DNA of 25,866 bases from CAZHOV01 sp964534315 (GCA_964534315.1 CAZHOV010000078.1:1-25866), one strand, 5' to 3'; shown: positions 1 through 8,022, counted from the first letter of the stretch. Program-made: numbers and translations. The notes: generated by a model not told the origin, from the sequence alone.

Positions 1-164
1 GGGGGATGTAGCTTGTTGGTGGGGGATGGCGAGGGTTGTATTCCTTTGTGTTAAAAAGATTAACTCAAATTTATTTTAGCGATTAAAAACAATTCATGTA
101 GACAAGCATTTTAATTATTGATTATCAATCCTATTTATCTCATTTAACAAATAATATTCTTTTT

Positions 165-239
165 ATGAAAATCAGCCGTTTATTCGCACTCTTTCTCTTG
201 TTAACTATTTCTGTTAGCTGTAGTGCTCAAAAAAAATAA
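165..239 (+). other. Orphaned lipoprotein signal peptide upstream of msrA, cut off by an A8 run
   Basis: An ATG at 165 opens a 24-codon frame that reads as a lipoprotein signal peptide: basic start (MKISR), hydrophobic core (LFALFLLLT), then VSCSAQ with a candidate lipidated Cys at codon 19. It ends at TAA 237-239 directly after eight A residues (229-236). Removing one A joins this frame exactly to the MsrA frame that follows. The leader is therefore probably the true N-terminus of MsrA, interrupted by a homopolymer indel. This may be a real mutation, a slippage switch or a base-calling error. The 164 bases before it show no gene and no clear promoter. Confidence 0.75.
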
Positions 240-846
240 CGACAAAGAAGGTACTGAAGTCGTTCCTGTTGAAGAATATGTTGCCGGAAAAAATTATGAA
301 AAATTAGGTGTCGCAACCTTTGCCGGTGGCTGCTTTTGGTGTACGGAAGCTTCTTTCGAACAAATCCAGGGAGTAGTCGATGTGATCAGCGGATATTCGG
401 GAGGCACCAAGAAATATCCTACCTACTACGAAGTGGGTGAAGGCACTACCGGCCATGCCGAAGCTATTCAAATCTATTATAAACCAGACGTCATTTCTTT
501 TGACAAACTGCTGGATATCTTTTTTGTCTCGCACGACCCCACCCAGCTCAACCGGCAGGGCCCTGATGTAGGCGAAGAGTACCGCTCCGCTATTTTCTAT
601 CACAATGATGAGCAAAAACAAACGGCTGCAGCCAAGATTACTGCACTCAATAAATCCGGAAAATTCGATAAAAAGATCGTAACAGAACTCTCCAAATACG
701 ATGAGTTCTGGGTTGCCGAAGGATACCACCAGGACTATTTCTGGCACAATCCCAACAACCCGTATGTGCAAAAGATTAGTAAACCCAAAGTGGAAAAAGT
801 AAAGAAGGAGTTTAAGGATATTTTGAAAAAGAAATATAAAAAGTAA
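223..846 (+). CDS. msrA: Peptide-methionine (S)-S-oxide reductase MsrA
   Basis: MsrA reduces the S epimer of methionine sulfoxide in oxidised proteins. The hallmark GGCFWCTE motif is present, with catalytic Cys37 and a second Cys40 counted from the GTG at 223. The downstream GYSGG, GHAEA, and C-terminal YHQDYF motifs also fit the family, and the length (207 aa) is normal for a full catalytic domain. The only in-frame start before the active site is the GTG at 223; apart from that start the protein contains no Met. Upstream, in another frame, lies a lipoprotein signal peptide that would fuse to this ORF if one A were lost from the A8 run at 229-236. The intended product is thus probably a membrane-anchored periplasmic MsrA. 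As written, a cytosolic protein from GTG is the only intact reading. Family call certain; start and location uncertain. Confidence 0.93.
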   Translation: MLKKNNDKEGTEVVPVEEYVAGKNYEKLGVATFAGGCFWCTEASFEQIQGVVDVISGYSGGTKKYPTYYEVGEGTTGHAEAIQIYYKPDVISFDKLLDIFFVSHDPTQLNRQGPDVGEEYRSAIFYHNDEQKQTAAAKITALNKSGKFDKKIVTELSKYDEFWVAEGYHQDYFWHNPNNPYVQKISKPKVEKVKKEFKDILKKKYKK

Positions 847-893
847 TGTGCAATGTGTAATGAATGATGAATAATTAGTAATACGAAAGAAAC

Positions 894-942
894 ATGAGGT
901 ATCCCGTCCCGCATTATCTTTAATGCGGGATCGGGATACCTC
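894..942. repeat. Hairpin repeat type A, copy 1
   Basis: The arms GAGGTATCCCG-TCCCGCATTA and their complement are separated by TCTT, giving a ~21-bp stem with one bulged base. The 49-nt unit matches the copy at 25661-25709 at 43 of 49 positions, including the loop. A more diverged copy is at 1193-1248. It is not followed by a T run, so it is not an obvious intrinsic terminator. Confidence 0.85.
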
Positions 943-1015
943 TCAAGGTCTATTTTACTAAATGTTAGCAGGTCTAACCTAAGTTTCAGGCAAAGAATTT
1001 ACGACCTGCAAATAG

Positions 1016-1069
1016 TTTTAAAAAGGGAAGCCTGAATTTTTTTCAAAATTCAGGCTTCCCTTTTTAAAA
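1016..1069. repeat. Perfect 25-bp inverted repeat (hairpin type B, copy 1)
   Basis: The arms 1016-1040 and 1045-1069 are exact reverse complements around a TTTC loop. The stem has a GGGAAGCCTG core flanked by A/T-rich ends, so it could also act as a bidirectional intrinsic terminator for msrA. It sits ~73 nt after hairpin A copy 1, the same arrangement as at 25781-25840. Confidence 0.9.
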
Positions 1070-1118
1070 AATCCTTCCCAAGGTGTTATTTTAAGATATC
1101 ATTTATTAGGGTTCCATG

Positions 1119-1156
1119 AAGGACGTTGCCTTCAGGGTGGTAAAGGCAATGTCCTT
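1119..1156. repeat. Inverted repeat, 14-bp arms
   Basis: AAGGACGTTGCCTT (1119-1132) pairs with AAGGCAATGTCCTT (1143-1156) with one G-T wobble and a 10-nt loop. It lies between two type A hairpins; function unknown. Confidence 0.75.
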
Positions 1157-1192
1157 TACCAAGCCTTAGAAAATCACATGATAATTAAAGAA

Positions 1193-1248
1193 AAACATGA
1201 GTCATCTCGTCCCGCATCACTTAATGCGGAACGAGATGACTCATGTTT
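1193..1248. repeat. Hairpin repeat type A, copy 2
   Basis: Left arm 1193-1217 and right arm 1224-1248 form a 25-bp stem with a single mismatch and a 6-nt loop. The core CGTCCCGCAT is shared with copies at 894-942 and 25661-25709. Confidence 0.85.
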
Positions 1249-1280
1249 CATTGCACATTGTTCATTGTTCATTCCCCAAT

Positions 1281-1314
1281 AAAAAAGGGGCCTACTCCTT
1301 GCGTTTCGGCCCCC
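1281..1314 (-). terminator. Candidate intrinsic terminator, minus strand
   Basis: Read on the minus strand, GGGGCC pairs with GGCCCC across a 15-nt loop and is followed by six T residues (complement of A 1281-1286). It lies ~260 nt beyond the stop of the patatin-like gene, the only minus-strand gene nearby, and could end its transcript. Confidence 0.5.
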
Positions 1315-1571
1315 TATCCCTCTCGTTAATAAAATGGTAAAATTCTTTTTCGGAATTCGGAAGTTTTATTTTTTTCTTTTGGCTATTTCAAGGTTCAGTT
1401 CTTAACAATGGTCAACTGCTTATATCACTTCCCCTTTTCATTATGCAAATTGGAAGAAAAACTGGAATTTGTCAGTGATTTGAATCACAAAAAGGTTATG
1501 ATTCTTATCAACCTTTGTAGGAAAGGAAATGCAAAGTGGTAAATTTTAGGAAGAAAAAAGGGAAAGGCAGC

Positions 1572-2348
1572 TTAAACAGTCTGGAGGCTTTGAAACTGTT
1601 CTTTCTTTTTTATGGTTTCCTTATATCCCGCTTCAAATATGATATCTAAATGGTTTTTACTAAAAATGGAGTACTTTTCAATGCCCTGAGGGAGGATTAG
1701 AATATCGCAGTCATCGAATTTATCGCGAGACTCCGCCATTTGATTGATCATAAAGGTTCGCTCCAACAAGTCTCGCGTGGTTTTTAGCTCTTCCGGATCG
1801 ATCTTTTGGATGGGATTAACAAATACGCCAATAATTTTATCGCAGGTATCCAAAAGGGGGTCTGTCGGAAAGTTGCAGACGATTCCCCCATCGGCATAAT
1901 AATTGCCGTCGATCAAAACCGGAGAAAAGACTCCCGGGTATGCGGAAGAAGCCAGGATAGAGGTGATCAACGGACCGCTGGAGAAGAATTTTCCATCTCC
2001 ATGGATCAAGTCGGTAGCAGCTACAAAGAGCTGTTTTTGAAGTGATTCGTACGAATCTTCCTTAAAAAAAGGCTTTAGTACGTCATAATATTTTTCCGAA
2101 TCTAAAATCCCCGGCTTTTGCCAGGTGTAATACGACCAGTGAAACAAGGGGACTGTTCTAAATAATTGGGTAATGGTCTCCACCGAATTTCCAGCCGCAT
2201 AAAGTGCACCTACTATAGCACCTGCACTTGCTCCCGCCACAACGTGGGGTTCAACGCCCATTTCTTCCAGTGCTTTTAATACCCCTACGTGAGCCATTCC
2301 TCTCATTCCGCCTCCTGATAGAGCAATTCCTATTTTTGGTGGTTCCAT
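1572..2348 (-). CDS. Patatin-like phospholipase family protein (RssA-like)
   Basis: The protein (258 aa) is a single patatin-like hydrolase domain. It has the glycine-rich oxyanion-hole motif SGGGMRG at residues 11-17, the nucleophile elbow GASAG with Ser41, and the catalytic aspartate in ADGG (Asp153), forming the Ser-Asp dyad typical of patatins. No signal peptide or membrane segment is visible, so it should act in the cytosol or at the inner membrane face, most likely as a lipid acyl hydrolase. Length and motif spacing match small bacterial members such as RssA. The gene is single, divergent from the lipoprotein gene at 2498, sharing a 149-bp intergenic region. Substrate cannot be told from sequence. 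Confidence 0.92.
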   Translation of the reverse strand: MEPPKIGIALSGGGMRGMAHVGVLKALEEMGVEPHVVAGASAGAIVGALYAAGNSVETITQLFRTVPLFHWSYYTWQKPGILDSEKYYDVLKPFFKEDSYESLQKQLFVAATDLIHGDGKFFSSGPLITSILASSAYPGVFSPVLIDGNYYADGGIVCNFPTDPLLDTCDKIIGVFVNPIQKIDPEELKTTRDLLERTFMINQMAESRDKFDDCDILILPQGIEKYSIFSKNHLDIIFEAGYKETIKKKEQFQSLQTV

Positions 2349-2452
2349 ATTCTTTACAGGTTATTTTTGAGTTTAAAAAAGGAAAAACTTACTATTTTAT
2401 ATTAAAAAATCATTAATAAGCGGGAAGTCATATTTACTCATCAAATATTTAT

Positions 2453-2460
2453 TAACTTTG
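2453..2460 (+). promoter_or_regulatory. Bacteroidota-type -7 promoter element (TAACTTTG)
   Basis: TAACTTTG matches the TAnnTTTG consensus of Bacteroidota housekeeping promoters and lies 37 bp before the ATG at 2498, leaving a leader of about 30 nt. A convincing -33 TTTG is not visible. Confidence 0.5.
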
Positions 2461-2497
2461 CAGAAGTTATATAATTTTAATTTAAAAACGATTAACC

Positions 2498-3025
2498 ATG
2501 AAAAAATTATTTTTGTTTTTTCTAGTAATTTCTTTTGTAGCTTGTAGTGGCGGCGTAGAGAAGTACGCTGGCGCCATTAATGGTGTAGCATCCAATTGGG
2601 AGTCTACTACTGAAACCTTTACTGGTTTTGTTGAAAACCTAAACAGCGAAAAGGAAAAATTCAACAAAATCAAGTCAGAAATGACCGTGCCTGAAGATGC
2701 AAGTGAAGACATGATGACCAAGTTAAAAGGAATGATGTCTACCTTCGCGGAGCAAGGAAATGTTTTTTCCAAATTAACCGAACAAACAAACGGCTTTGCT
2801 AAAGAATGGCAGGAAAAGTCTAAAGACCTTACCGCTCTTAAAGAAGGTTTGGAAGCCGGTAAAATCGAAGGTGACGTTCAGGCTAAAATTGACGGACTTT
2901 CTGATATGATCAGCACTGCTAAAGAAAAAGTAGGGGGATGGGAAGAAATGCTTGCTGGTGCCTCTAAGCAGATTAGCAGCATTTATCAGCAATACCAAGA
3001 AATGACAGCCGCTCAAGAGGGATAA
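2498..3025 (+). CDS. Small helical lipoprotein of unknown function
   Basis: The 175-aa product starts with a clear lipoprotein signal peptide (MKKLFLFFLVISFVAC), with Cys16 followed by SGG. The rest is Lys/Glu-rich and probably all helical, with heptad-like patterning (residues ~30-170) and little else recognisable. It contains no further Cys and no catalytic motif I can identify. It stands alone: its own -7 element lies upstream and a strong terminator follows 17 bp after the stop. It is likely an outer- or inner-membrane anchored coiled-coil protein. I do not recognise the family and assign no function. Confidence 0.85.
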   Translation: MKKLFLFFLVISFVACSGGVEKYAGAINGVASNWESTTETFTGFVENLNSEKEKFNKIKSEMTVPEDASEDMMTKLKGMMSTFAEQGNVFSKLTEQTNGFAKEWQEKSKDLTALKEGLEAGKIEGDVQAKIDGLSDMISTAKEKVGGWEEMLAGASKQISSIYQQYQEMTAAQEG

Positions 3026-3041
3026 ATCTTTCTGTAAAAGC

Positions 3042-3085
3042 AAAAAAAATGATGGATAACAAGCTTGTTATCCATCATTTTTTTT
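3042..3085. terminator. Strong intrinsic terminator after the helical lipoprotein gene
   Basis: A perfect 44-bp palindrome with 22-bp arms meets at AAGCTT. The arms are A8-TGATGGATAACAAG and its complement, and the second arm ends in nine T residues. It lies 17 bp after the stop at 3025 and separates this gene from the CHAT gene. The symmetric A and T runs would let it work in both directions. Confidence 0.88.
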
Positions 3086-3119
3086 TGAAGCGGTTCCCTG
3101 TCAAGCATTAAAAATTCTT

Positions 3120-3127
3120 TACTTTTA
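3120..3127 (+). promoter_or_regulatory. Possible -7 element for the CHAT gene (TACTTTTA)
   Basis: TACTTTTA differs from TAnnTTTG only at the last base and lies 20 bp before the ATG at 3147, after the preceding terminator. No clear -33 element is seen. Confidence 0.3.
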
Positions 3128-3146
3128 TAAAAAATAAAGAACCAAT

Positions 3147-6100
3147 ATGAAAAAAATAGCCCTTCTTCCCGCTCTGCTCTGTTCTGCTTTACTATGGCTG
3201 ACCTCCTTCCAAAATAACTTTTCTGAATCTCCCTCTAACCAACCCTCATTTCCCGACATCCTTAACACTTTTAACCAAGCCAAGACGTATGAACACAGCC
3301 GCTTTGATACAGCACTGCTAAAGTATCAATTTGCTTTTGAACAATGGAATAGCTATCAAGATAGTACCACTGCTGTAGAAAAGCAGCAAATTGCTAATGC
3401 CCTCTTTAATATGGCCAAAGCTTTTCGCCATAATCAACAACCTTCCAAAGCATTGGAAGTCTTAACCAGTTTGGAAACAAGCTTAAGCCCTTCTATTCCT
3501 CCTGGCGATACGCTTCTTCTTCAACTCCGACTACACACCCTAGCTGCTCGACAAGAAGAGTTGACGTCGGAAGAGTTATTGACTCAATTGAAGGCGTTAG
3601 AAAAACAACTGTCAAACACCTCGGGGCTTCTCGATTTGCATCTGATTCTTGCCCGCACCTACACCAAAAACCGCCAAGAAAAACTGGCACTGCAATATGC
3701 TGAAAAGACCAAAGCATTACTTGAATCAGTATCCCCTACGAATAAAGTTCCAGCATTATTACAACTCGGCTATATCTATACAGACTTAGGACAAATAGAT
3801 AGTCTGAATAACTGCCTTTCACTCCTCGAACCGCTAATCACTAATGACAAAAACGGTGCCTCCTTCTATCACCTTAAAAGCAAGTCTGCTCAATTGCAGG
3901 GGATCTTTAACGATATTCATACCTATGCTAGTAAAGCTGTAGATCTGGGGGAAAAAGTGTATCCGGGCGATATGATCCAAAAAGGGCAACTTTACTATCA
4001 ATTATCTATTGGTTTTTGGCGGCTAGGACAAATCAAAAAAGCGATCCTCTACTGCCAAAAAGCTCTGAATACTTACCAAATCCATAAGGATACCGAGCGA
4101 GCCAATAAAATAAAATTGCTTTTAGGAACCCTCTACAAAGATAATTTCCAATATAGTGAAGCCGAACAAACCTTTGAGGAGTTCCTGAGCTATTGTAAAG
4201 AAAATAATGACCGCGCTCGATATTACATGACACTAAACCAACTTGGTTTACTAAAACTTTTTACAGAAGATTACCAGGAAAGTAAGGATTATCTACTACG
4301 TGCTTTCGAAGCTGAAAAAGACTACTTAGGTACCATCAACCATCCTCATATATGCAATACCCTTTTCAACCTCGGTCGGGTGCATTTTAATCTTGGTCAG
4401 TATAGCATAGCAGAAACTTATTTCAAACAAGTCCTGGAAATAGCAGCAAACATCCCGACCCACTTTTCCCTGATTTCAGGTACTAACTTTAGGCTGGGAA
4501 AAATAAAATCCCGCCAACAAAATTATGAGCAAGCGCTGCAGTTTTTTCAAGAAGCCATCAAACCCATTGTTCCCTCTTTTCAACCTACAAATTTAACCGA
4601 TAATCCGCCCCTGGATGCTCCAAACTACTCTACGCTCCTTTTATCCAATGCGTTGTCCGGAAAAATGGCCGCGTTATATCGCATTGCCCAATCTAGTCAG
4701 GAAAAGCAAGCTATCGATAATGCTCTGTTTATGGCGGATTATACCCTTCAACATATCGAAAACCTCCGGTCGAGTTTTAAAACGGACTTTGCCAAACAAA
4801 AATTAATGTACCTGGCCACAGACATTTACGCTACAGCAGTAAAGATCAACCTCCTTGCCTTTGAGCAAAAACAGGACCCTGACTTTTATTCCGCCGCCTT
4901 CACAGCTGCTGAAAAGACAAAAGCGGTTATTCTCAATGAAGGGATCAAAGCCACCGAAGCTAAATTATTTGGTAATATTCCTGATCTTATCCTCGAAAAA
5001 GAAGAAAACTTACGATCTGATATACTAAAGCTGGAAGAAACAATCAATCTTAGAAAAAAGGAGCAAAATAACGACGACGAATTGGTGCAGCTCGAGAAGG
5101 ACCTGATCCTGAAAAAAGAAGAAATGGAAGGCCTAATTGATCGGCTTGAAAAAAACTATCCCGACTATTATCAGATAAAATATGATGTGGATGTGGCTAA
5201 AGTAGCCGATGTACAACAATACTTAACCTCCAAACCAGAAACGGCGCTCCTGGAATATATGTTACAAGATAGTACACTGACCATTTTTGCTATTTCAAAA
5301 GATACCTTCTTATACCGCAGCCACCCCTTGCCTCCCCTCTTTCATAGGCGACTGGATACTTTACAAGCCATTTTGAGCAACAGAACAGCAGGCTTACTAG
5401 CTGAAGCCGAAAGGAGAAAGGAATTCAGTCGTTTCGTTAATCATAGTCGTTTCTTCTACCAACAACTAATCGAACCTTTTGCCCAAAAGCTAGCTGTAGA
5501 AAACTATATCTTGGTCCCCGATGCTAAACTTGGGTACCTGCCTTTTCAGATTTTATTGACGAATCAGCCCGATCAATCCGCCATAGCCTCGATAGATTAT
5601 CGCAGTCTACCCTATCTATTCCTGGATCGTAATCTCCGATATGCTTATTCTGCCACTTTGTTAGCCCAAAATGCTCGACTTAAAAAGCCCGCTATCCCTT
5701 ATATTGGTTTTGCCCCCGTTTATGATGCTCCCCGGCAAGTAGCTGCGAACGTACCTGATAAAACAGAAGCCATTGATATAAGGGCAGGCCTCGATTCACT
5801 AGCTTACAACCAACCCGAAGTAACTGCCACTCACCAACTTTTTGGAGGAAGGGCCTTGCTGGGCAGCCAGGCCACCGAAGCAGCCTTTAAACAACTGGCT
5901 CCTTCAGCCGCCATTATTCACTTGGCTATGCATACCATTATTGATCAGGAAAATCCCATGTCTTCCAAATTACTCTTCACCCCTGCTGCCGAAAGTGCGG
6001 AGGATGGTAATTTAAATGCCTTTGAATTGTACAATATGCAGTTAAGCGCCGAGCTGGCAGTAATTAGCGCTTGTGAATCGGGGTACGGAAAAATTCAAAA

Positions 6101-6458
6101 GGGAGAAGGTATTCTTTCGCTTTCCAGGGCATTTAAATACGCCGGCTGCCCCAATATTGTTTTAAGCTTATGGAAAGCCTCCGACGCCTCTACTAAAAAC
6201 ATTATGACCTCTTTTTTTGAGAATCTGTATGCAGGCCAGCGCAAAGATATTGCACTCAAAGAGGCCCGTAAAGCTTATCTTTATAATGTCAAAGATGACA
6301 GGCTTACGCATCCTTTTTTCTGGGCAACCTTAGTCCTTATTGGCGAAGAATCTCCCTTAAAGATAAATCTAGTCAGTCAAAATTATCTCTGGATCGGACT
6401 TGGGATAGCAGCGATCCTCATCGCCTGGTTTGGATGGAGATGGAGGAAAACGAGGTGA
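3147..6458 (+). CDS. TPR repeat protein with C-terminal CHAT (caspase-like) domain
   Basis: The 1103-aa protein has an N-terminal signal-type segment (residues 1-~25), a long tetratricopeptide array (about 50-560), a charged coiled coil (about 610-675), a CHAT domain (about 780-1070) and one transmembrane helix near the C-terminus (about 1081-1098) followed by a basic tail. The caspase-like dyad is intact: His929 in LAMHT and Cys976 in SACESG. GEGILSLSRAF and the LSLWKASD strand also fit CHAT. CHAT domains are cysteine peptidase-fold modules, often coupled to TPR sensing. It converges with an ECF sigma / anti-sigma-like pair 92 bp away, a frequent Bacteroidota neighbourhood, so it may belong to the same signalling unit (inference). 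Its last codons and stop fall inside an octamer repeat. Protease activity and substrate are not shown by the sequence. Confidence 0.92.
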   Translation: MKKIALLPALLCSALLWLTSFQNNFSESPSNQPSFPDILNTFNQAKTYEHSRFDTALLKYQFAFEQWNSYQDSTTAVEKQQIANALFNMAKAFRHNQQPSKALEVLTSLETSLSPSIPPGDTLLLQLRLHTLAARQEELTSEELLTQLKALEKQLSNTSGLLDLHLILARTYTKNRQEKLALQYAEKTKALLESVSPTNKVPALLQLGYIYTDLGQIDSLNNCLSLLEPLITNDKNGASFYHLKSKSAQLQGIFNDIHTYASKAVDLGEKVYPGDMIQKGQLYYQLSIGFWRLGQIKKAILYCQKALNTYQIHKDTERANKIKLLLGTLYKDNFQYSEAEQTFEEFLSYCKENNDRARYYMTLNQLGLLKLFTEDYQESKDYLLRAFEAEKDYLGTINHPHICNTLFNLGRVHFNLGQYSIAETYFKQVLEIAANIPTHFSLISGTNFRLGKIKSRQQNYEQALQFFQEAIKPIVPSFQPTNLTDNPPLDAPNYSTLLLSNALSGKMAALYRIAQSSQEKQAIDNALFMADYTLQHIENLRSSFKTDFAKQKLMYLATDIYATAVKINLLAFEQKQDPDFYSAAFTAAEKTKAVILNEGIKATEAKLFGNIPDLILEKEENLRSDILKLEETINLRKKEQNNDDELVQLEKDLILKKEEMEGLIDRLEKNYPDYYQIKYDVDVAKVADVQQYLTSKPETALLEYMLQDSTLTIFAISKDTFLYRSHPLPPLFHRRLDTLQAILSNRTAGLLAEAERRKEFSRFVNHSRFFYQQLIEPFAQKLAVENYILVPDAKLGYLPFQILLTNQPDQSAIASIDYRSLPYLFLDRNLRYAYSATLLAQNARLKKPAIPYIGFAPVYDAPRQVAANVPDKTEAIDIRAGLDSLAYNQPEVTATHQLFGGRALLGSQATEAAFKQLAPSAAIIHLAMHTIIDQENPMSSKLLFTPAAESAEDGNLNAFELYNMQLSAELAVISACESGYGKIQKGEGILSLSRAFKYAGCPNIVLSLWKASDASTKNIMTSFFENLYAGQRKDIALKEARKAYLYNVKDDRLTHPFFWATLVLIGEESPLKINLVSQNYLWIGLGIAAILIAWFGWRWRKTR

Positions 6459-6497
6459 CGAGGTGACGAGGTGACGAGGTGACGAGGTGACGAGGTG
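6450..6497. repeat. Six tandem copies of the octamer ACGAGGTG
   Basis: Exactly six ACGAGGTG units, plus a partial ACGA, lie between the convergent CHAT and TPR genes. The first unit supplies the last CHAT codons and its TGA stop (6456-6458), so copy number beyond unit 1 should not change the protein. The perfect identity of units implies recent expansion. Confidence 0.95.
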
Positions 6498-6550
6498 ACG
6501 AAAATTACTCCTCATTTTTTAAATTCAAGAATGGTTGAGTTTAAATTTGC

Positions 6551-7387
6551 CTATTCTCCTCCTTTCCTGTTTTCCACATTAATATTGAGGCTTGAAGTCA
6601 GGGCTATAGCCTCTTTTCGGTAGGGGTGGGTGGAAGAATTAGCTATGGGCAGGAGGGCTTCTTTGAGATCATTTTGCGAGGCGCCGCTTTTTAGAAGAGC
6701 GAGGCAATAGTACCAGGTGCGTTTAGATTCGGAATAGGTACCTTTCTTCTGGAGGTATTTTAGGGCTTTTGGTAGATCATTATTGACCAGGCACAAGAGG
6801 CCCAGATGAAAATAGTATTTCGAGCTATCTTGCCGGAGGGCTGCCTCGTCTACTTTCTCCAGGGTAGCCAGGGCTTCATCATATTGTTGATCTTTGTAGA
6901 GGCGGATTGCTTCCTTCCAATTGGCAAAATTTTCCTCTAGGGTATTAATAACAGCCGTACTGGTGTCTCTCGAATTAAGGCTGGATTTATCAAGGGTCAG
7001 ACTGAGCGCATCTTTATCAAAATAACTGGCAAAGAGTTGGTCGCGATTGGTCGGGAAATCCGACTGGAGGTAGAGATAAATACCTATTACACCGATCAGT
7101 ACCACTGCAGCCGCAATAGTCAGGATAGTACGGAAAGGGATAATGATTCCTCTGGATGATCTGCCCGATTTTCCATGCAGGTATTGTTGTTGGATATCCT
7201 CAACCATCTCCCGGAAAGCCATAACTTCTTTTTCCGAATGGGCTTCGATGATAGAACGCTGAAGATTTAATTCTTCTTCCAGTTGGGGGTCCATTTTAAG
7301 TTGGGCTTCGTAGGTTTGTCTTTCTGCCACGGAAAGTTCATCCAGCAGGTATTTCTCAATCCATTCGAAGCGTTCTTCCGTATTCAT
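6551..7387 (-). CDS. Membrane TPR protein, probable anti-sigma-like partner
   Basis: The 278-aa protein has a cytosolic helical N-terminus (about 1-80, beginning ERFEWIEKYLLDELS) like the anti-sigma-type leaders of Bacteroidota. One transmembrane helix follows (about 86-109), then an extracytoplasmic part with tetratricopeptide-like helices (about 150-260, for example YYFHLGLLCLVNNDLPKAL). No zinc-binding HxxxCxxC motif is visible, so it is not a classical ZAS anti-sigma factor. It starts 6 bp after the stop of the ECF sigma gene and must be co-transcribed with it. Topology plus gene order suggest a membrane regulator of that sigma factor. Role inferred; gene certain. Confidence 0.88.
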   Translation of the reverse strand: MNTEERFEWIEKYLLDELSVAERQTYEAQLKMDPQLEEELNLQRSIIEAHSEKEVMAFREMVEDIQQQYLHGKSGRSSRGIIIPFRTILTIAAAVVLIGVIGIYLYLQSDFPTNRDQLFASYFDKDALSLTLDKSSLNSRDTSTAVINTLEENFANWKEAIRLYKDQQYDEALATLEKVDEAALRQDSSKYYFHLGLLCLVNNDLPKALKYLQKKGTYSESKRTWYYCLALLKSGASQNDLKEALLPIANSSTHPYRKEAIALTSSLNINVENRKGGE

Positions 7388-7393
7388 TAGTGT

Positions 7394-7981
7394 TTATTGA
7401 TAAAGTTCTTGAATAAAGGTATCTTCTTTGATCAATTTGATCAGGCGTTCCTGACAGATGTGTTTTCTTCTGCGGGAATACCCCTCGCTACCGTGCCCCA
7501 ATACAGCCGCTATATCAGCATAGCTTCGTTTATCCCAACGCATTCGAATGATTTGCTGACAGTCTTCGGTCAATTTTTTGACGGCTTCCCTCAATCGCTT
7601 ATGCAATTGGGTTTTGACAATCTGCTCATCGGGCAGGTCGCTTTCATCCATAGATACCCGTTCGATCTTTTCTGTTACCTCGGTAGTTCTACTTTTTTTA
7701 CGAAATATTTTCCGCCAGGTATATTGGCAAATTTTGAGGAGATAGGCCGAGAAAGGAACGGTCAGGACCAGTTCGTCAGCTTGCACTTTTCGGTAGATTA
7801 CTTCTATTGCATCCGCAAAGATATCTTGCGCTTCTTCTCTGCAAGCCCCCACTGACATAAGATGTTTAATGATGTTGGGTTGGAATTCTGTAAAAATAGA
7901 ATGGATCACCGCCCGATCTCCCTTCTTAATCCCATCGAGATAGGTCTCATTTGAATGTTTTCCCCAGGTAGCGGTAGCCAT
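7394..7981 (-). CDS. ECF-type RNA polymerase sigma factor (sigma-70 family)
   Basis: The 195-aa product has a sigma-2 region (about 10-95, with REEAQDIFADAIEVIYRK) and a sigma-4 helix-turn-helix (about 130-180, with RLREAVKKLTEDCQQIIRMR and YADIAAVLG). This is the two-domain layout of ECF sigma factors. I place the start at the ATG at 7981 (MATATWGKHS). The frame is open further upstream to 8101, but that extension runs through a repeat and through the promoter-like TATATTTG at 8023-8030, so it is unlikely to be translated. It is the first gene of an operon with the membrane TPR protein (6-bp gap). It should direct transcription of an unknown regulon on a signal relayed by that partner. Confidence 0.9.
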   Translation of the reverse strand: MATATWGKHSNETYLDGIKKGDRAVIHSIFTEFQPNIIKHLMSVGACREEAQDIFADAIEVIYRKVQADELVLTVPFSAYLLKICQYTWRKIFRKKSRTTEVTEKIERVSMDESDLPDEQIVKTQLHKRLREAVKKLTEDCQQIIRMRWDKRSYADIAAVLGHGSEGYSRRRKHICQERLIKLIKEDTFIQELYQ

Positions 7982-8022
7982 AAGCGGTTGTTGGTTTTCG
8001 AATAAAGAAATTTGTCCGTAGG

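Larger units (their letters stand above)
847..1571. other. Repeat-rich intergenic region without genes
   Basis: I see no plausible coding sequence in these 725 bases. The stretch holds four long hairpins (about 894-942, 1016-1069, 1119-1156, 1193-1248), each listed separately, and a minus-strand terminator at 1281-1314. Short degenerate runs built on AATGTGCAATG / AATGAACAATG flank the hairpin cluster in opposite orientation (846-872 and 1249-1275). Two smaller inverted repeats follow at about 1473-1486 (GTGATT/AATCAC) and 1491-1519 (AAAGGTT/AACCTTT). The density of inverted repeats suggests a dispersed repeat element landing zone. Confidence 0.6.

Noticed and set aside
1..45. G-rich start of the window (GGGGGATG twice) as part of the 62-bp repeat family
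   Set aside because: Only short resemblance to the complement of the CATCCCCCC segment; too little to call and truncated by the window edge.
304..771. 155-codon ORF antisense to msrA
   Set aside because: It lies fully inside the clear MsrA coding frame on the other strand; it is a codon-bias shadow.
894..942. Hairpin A as the msrA terminator
   Set aside because: No T run follows the stem and the same unit occurs away from gene ends; hairpin B at 1016-1069 is a better terminator candidate.
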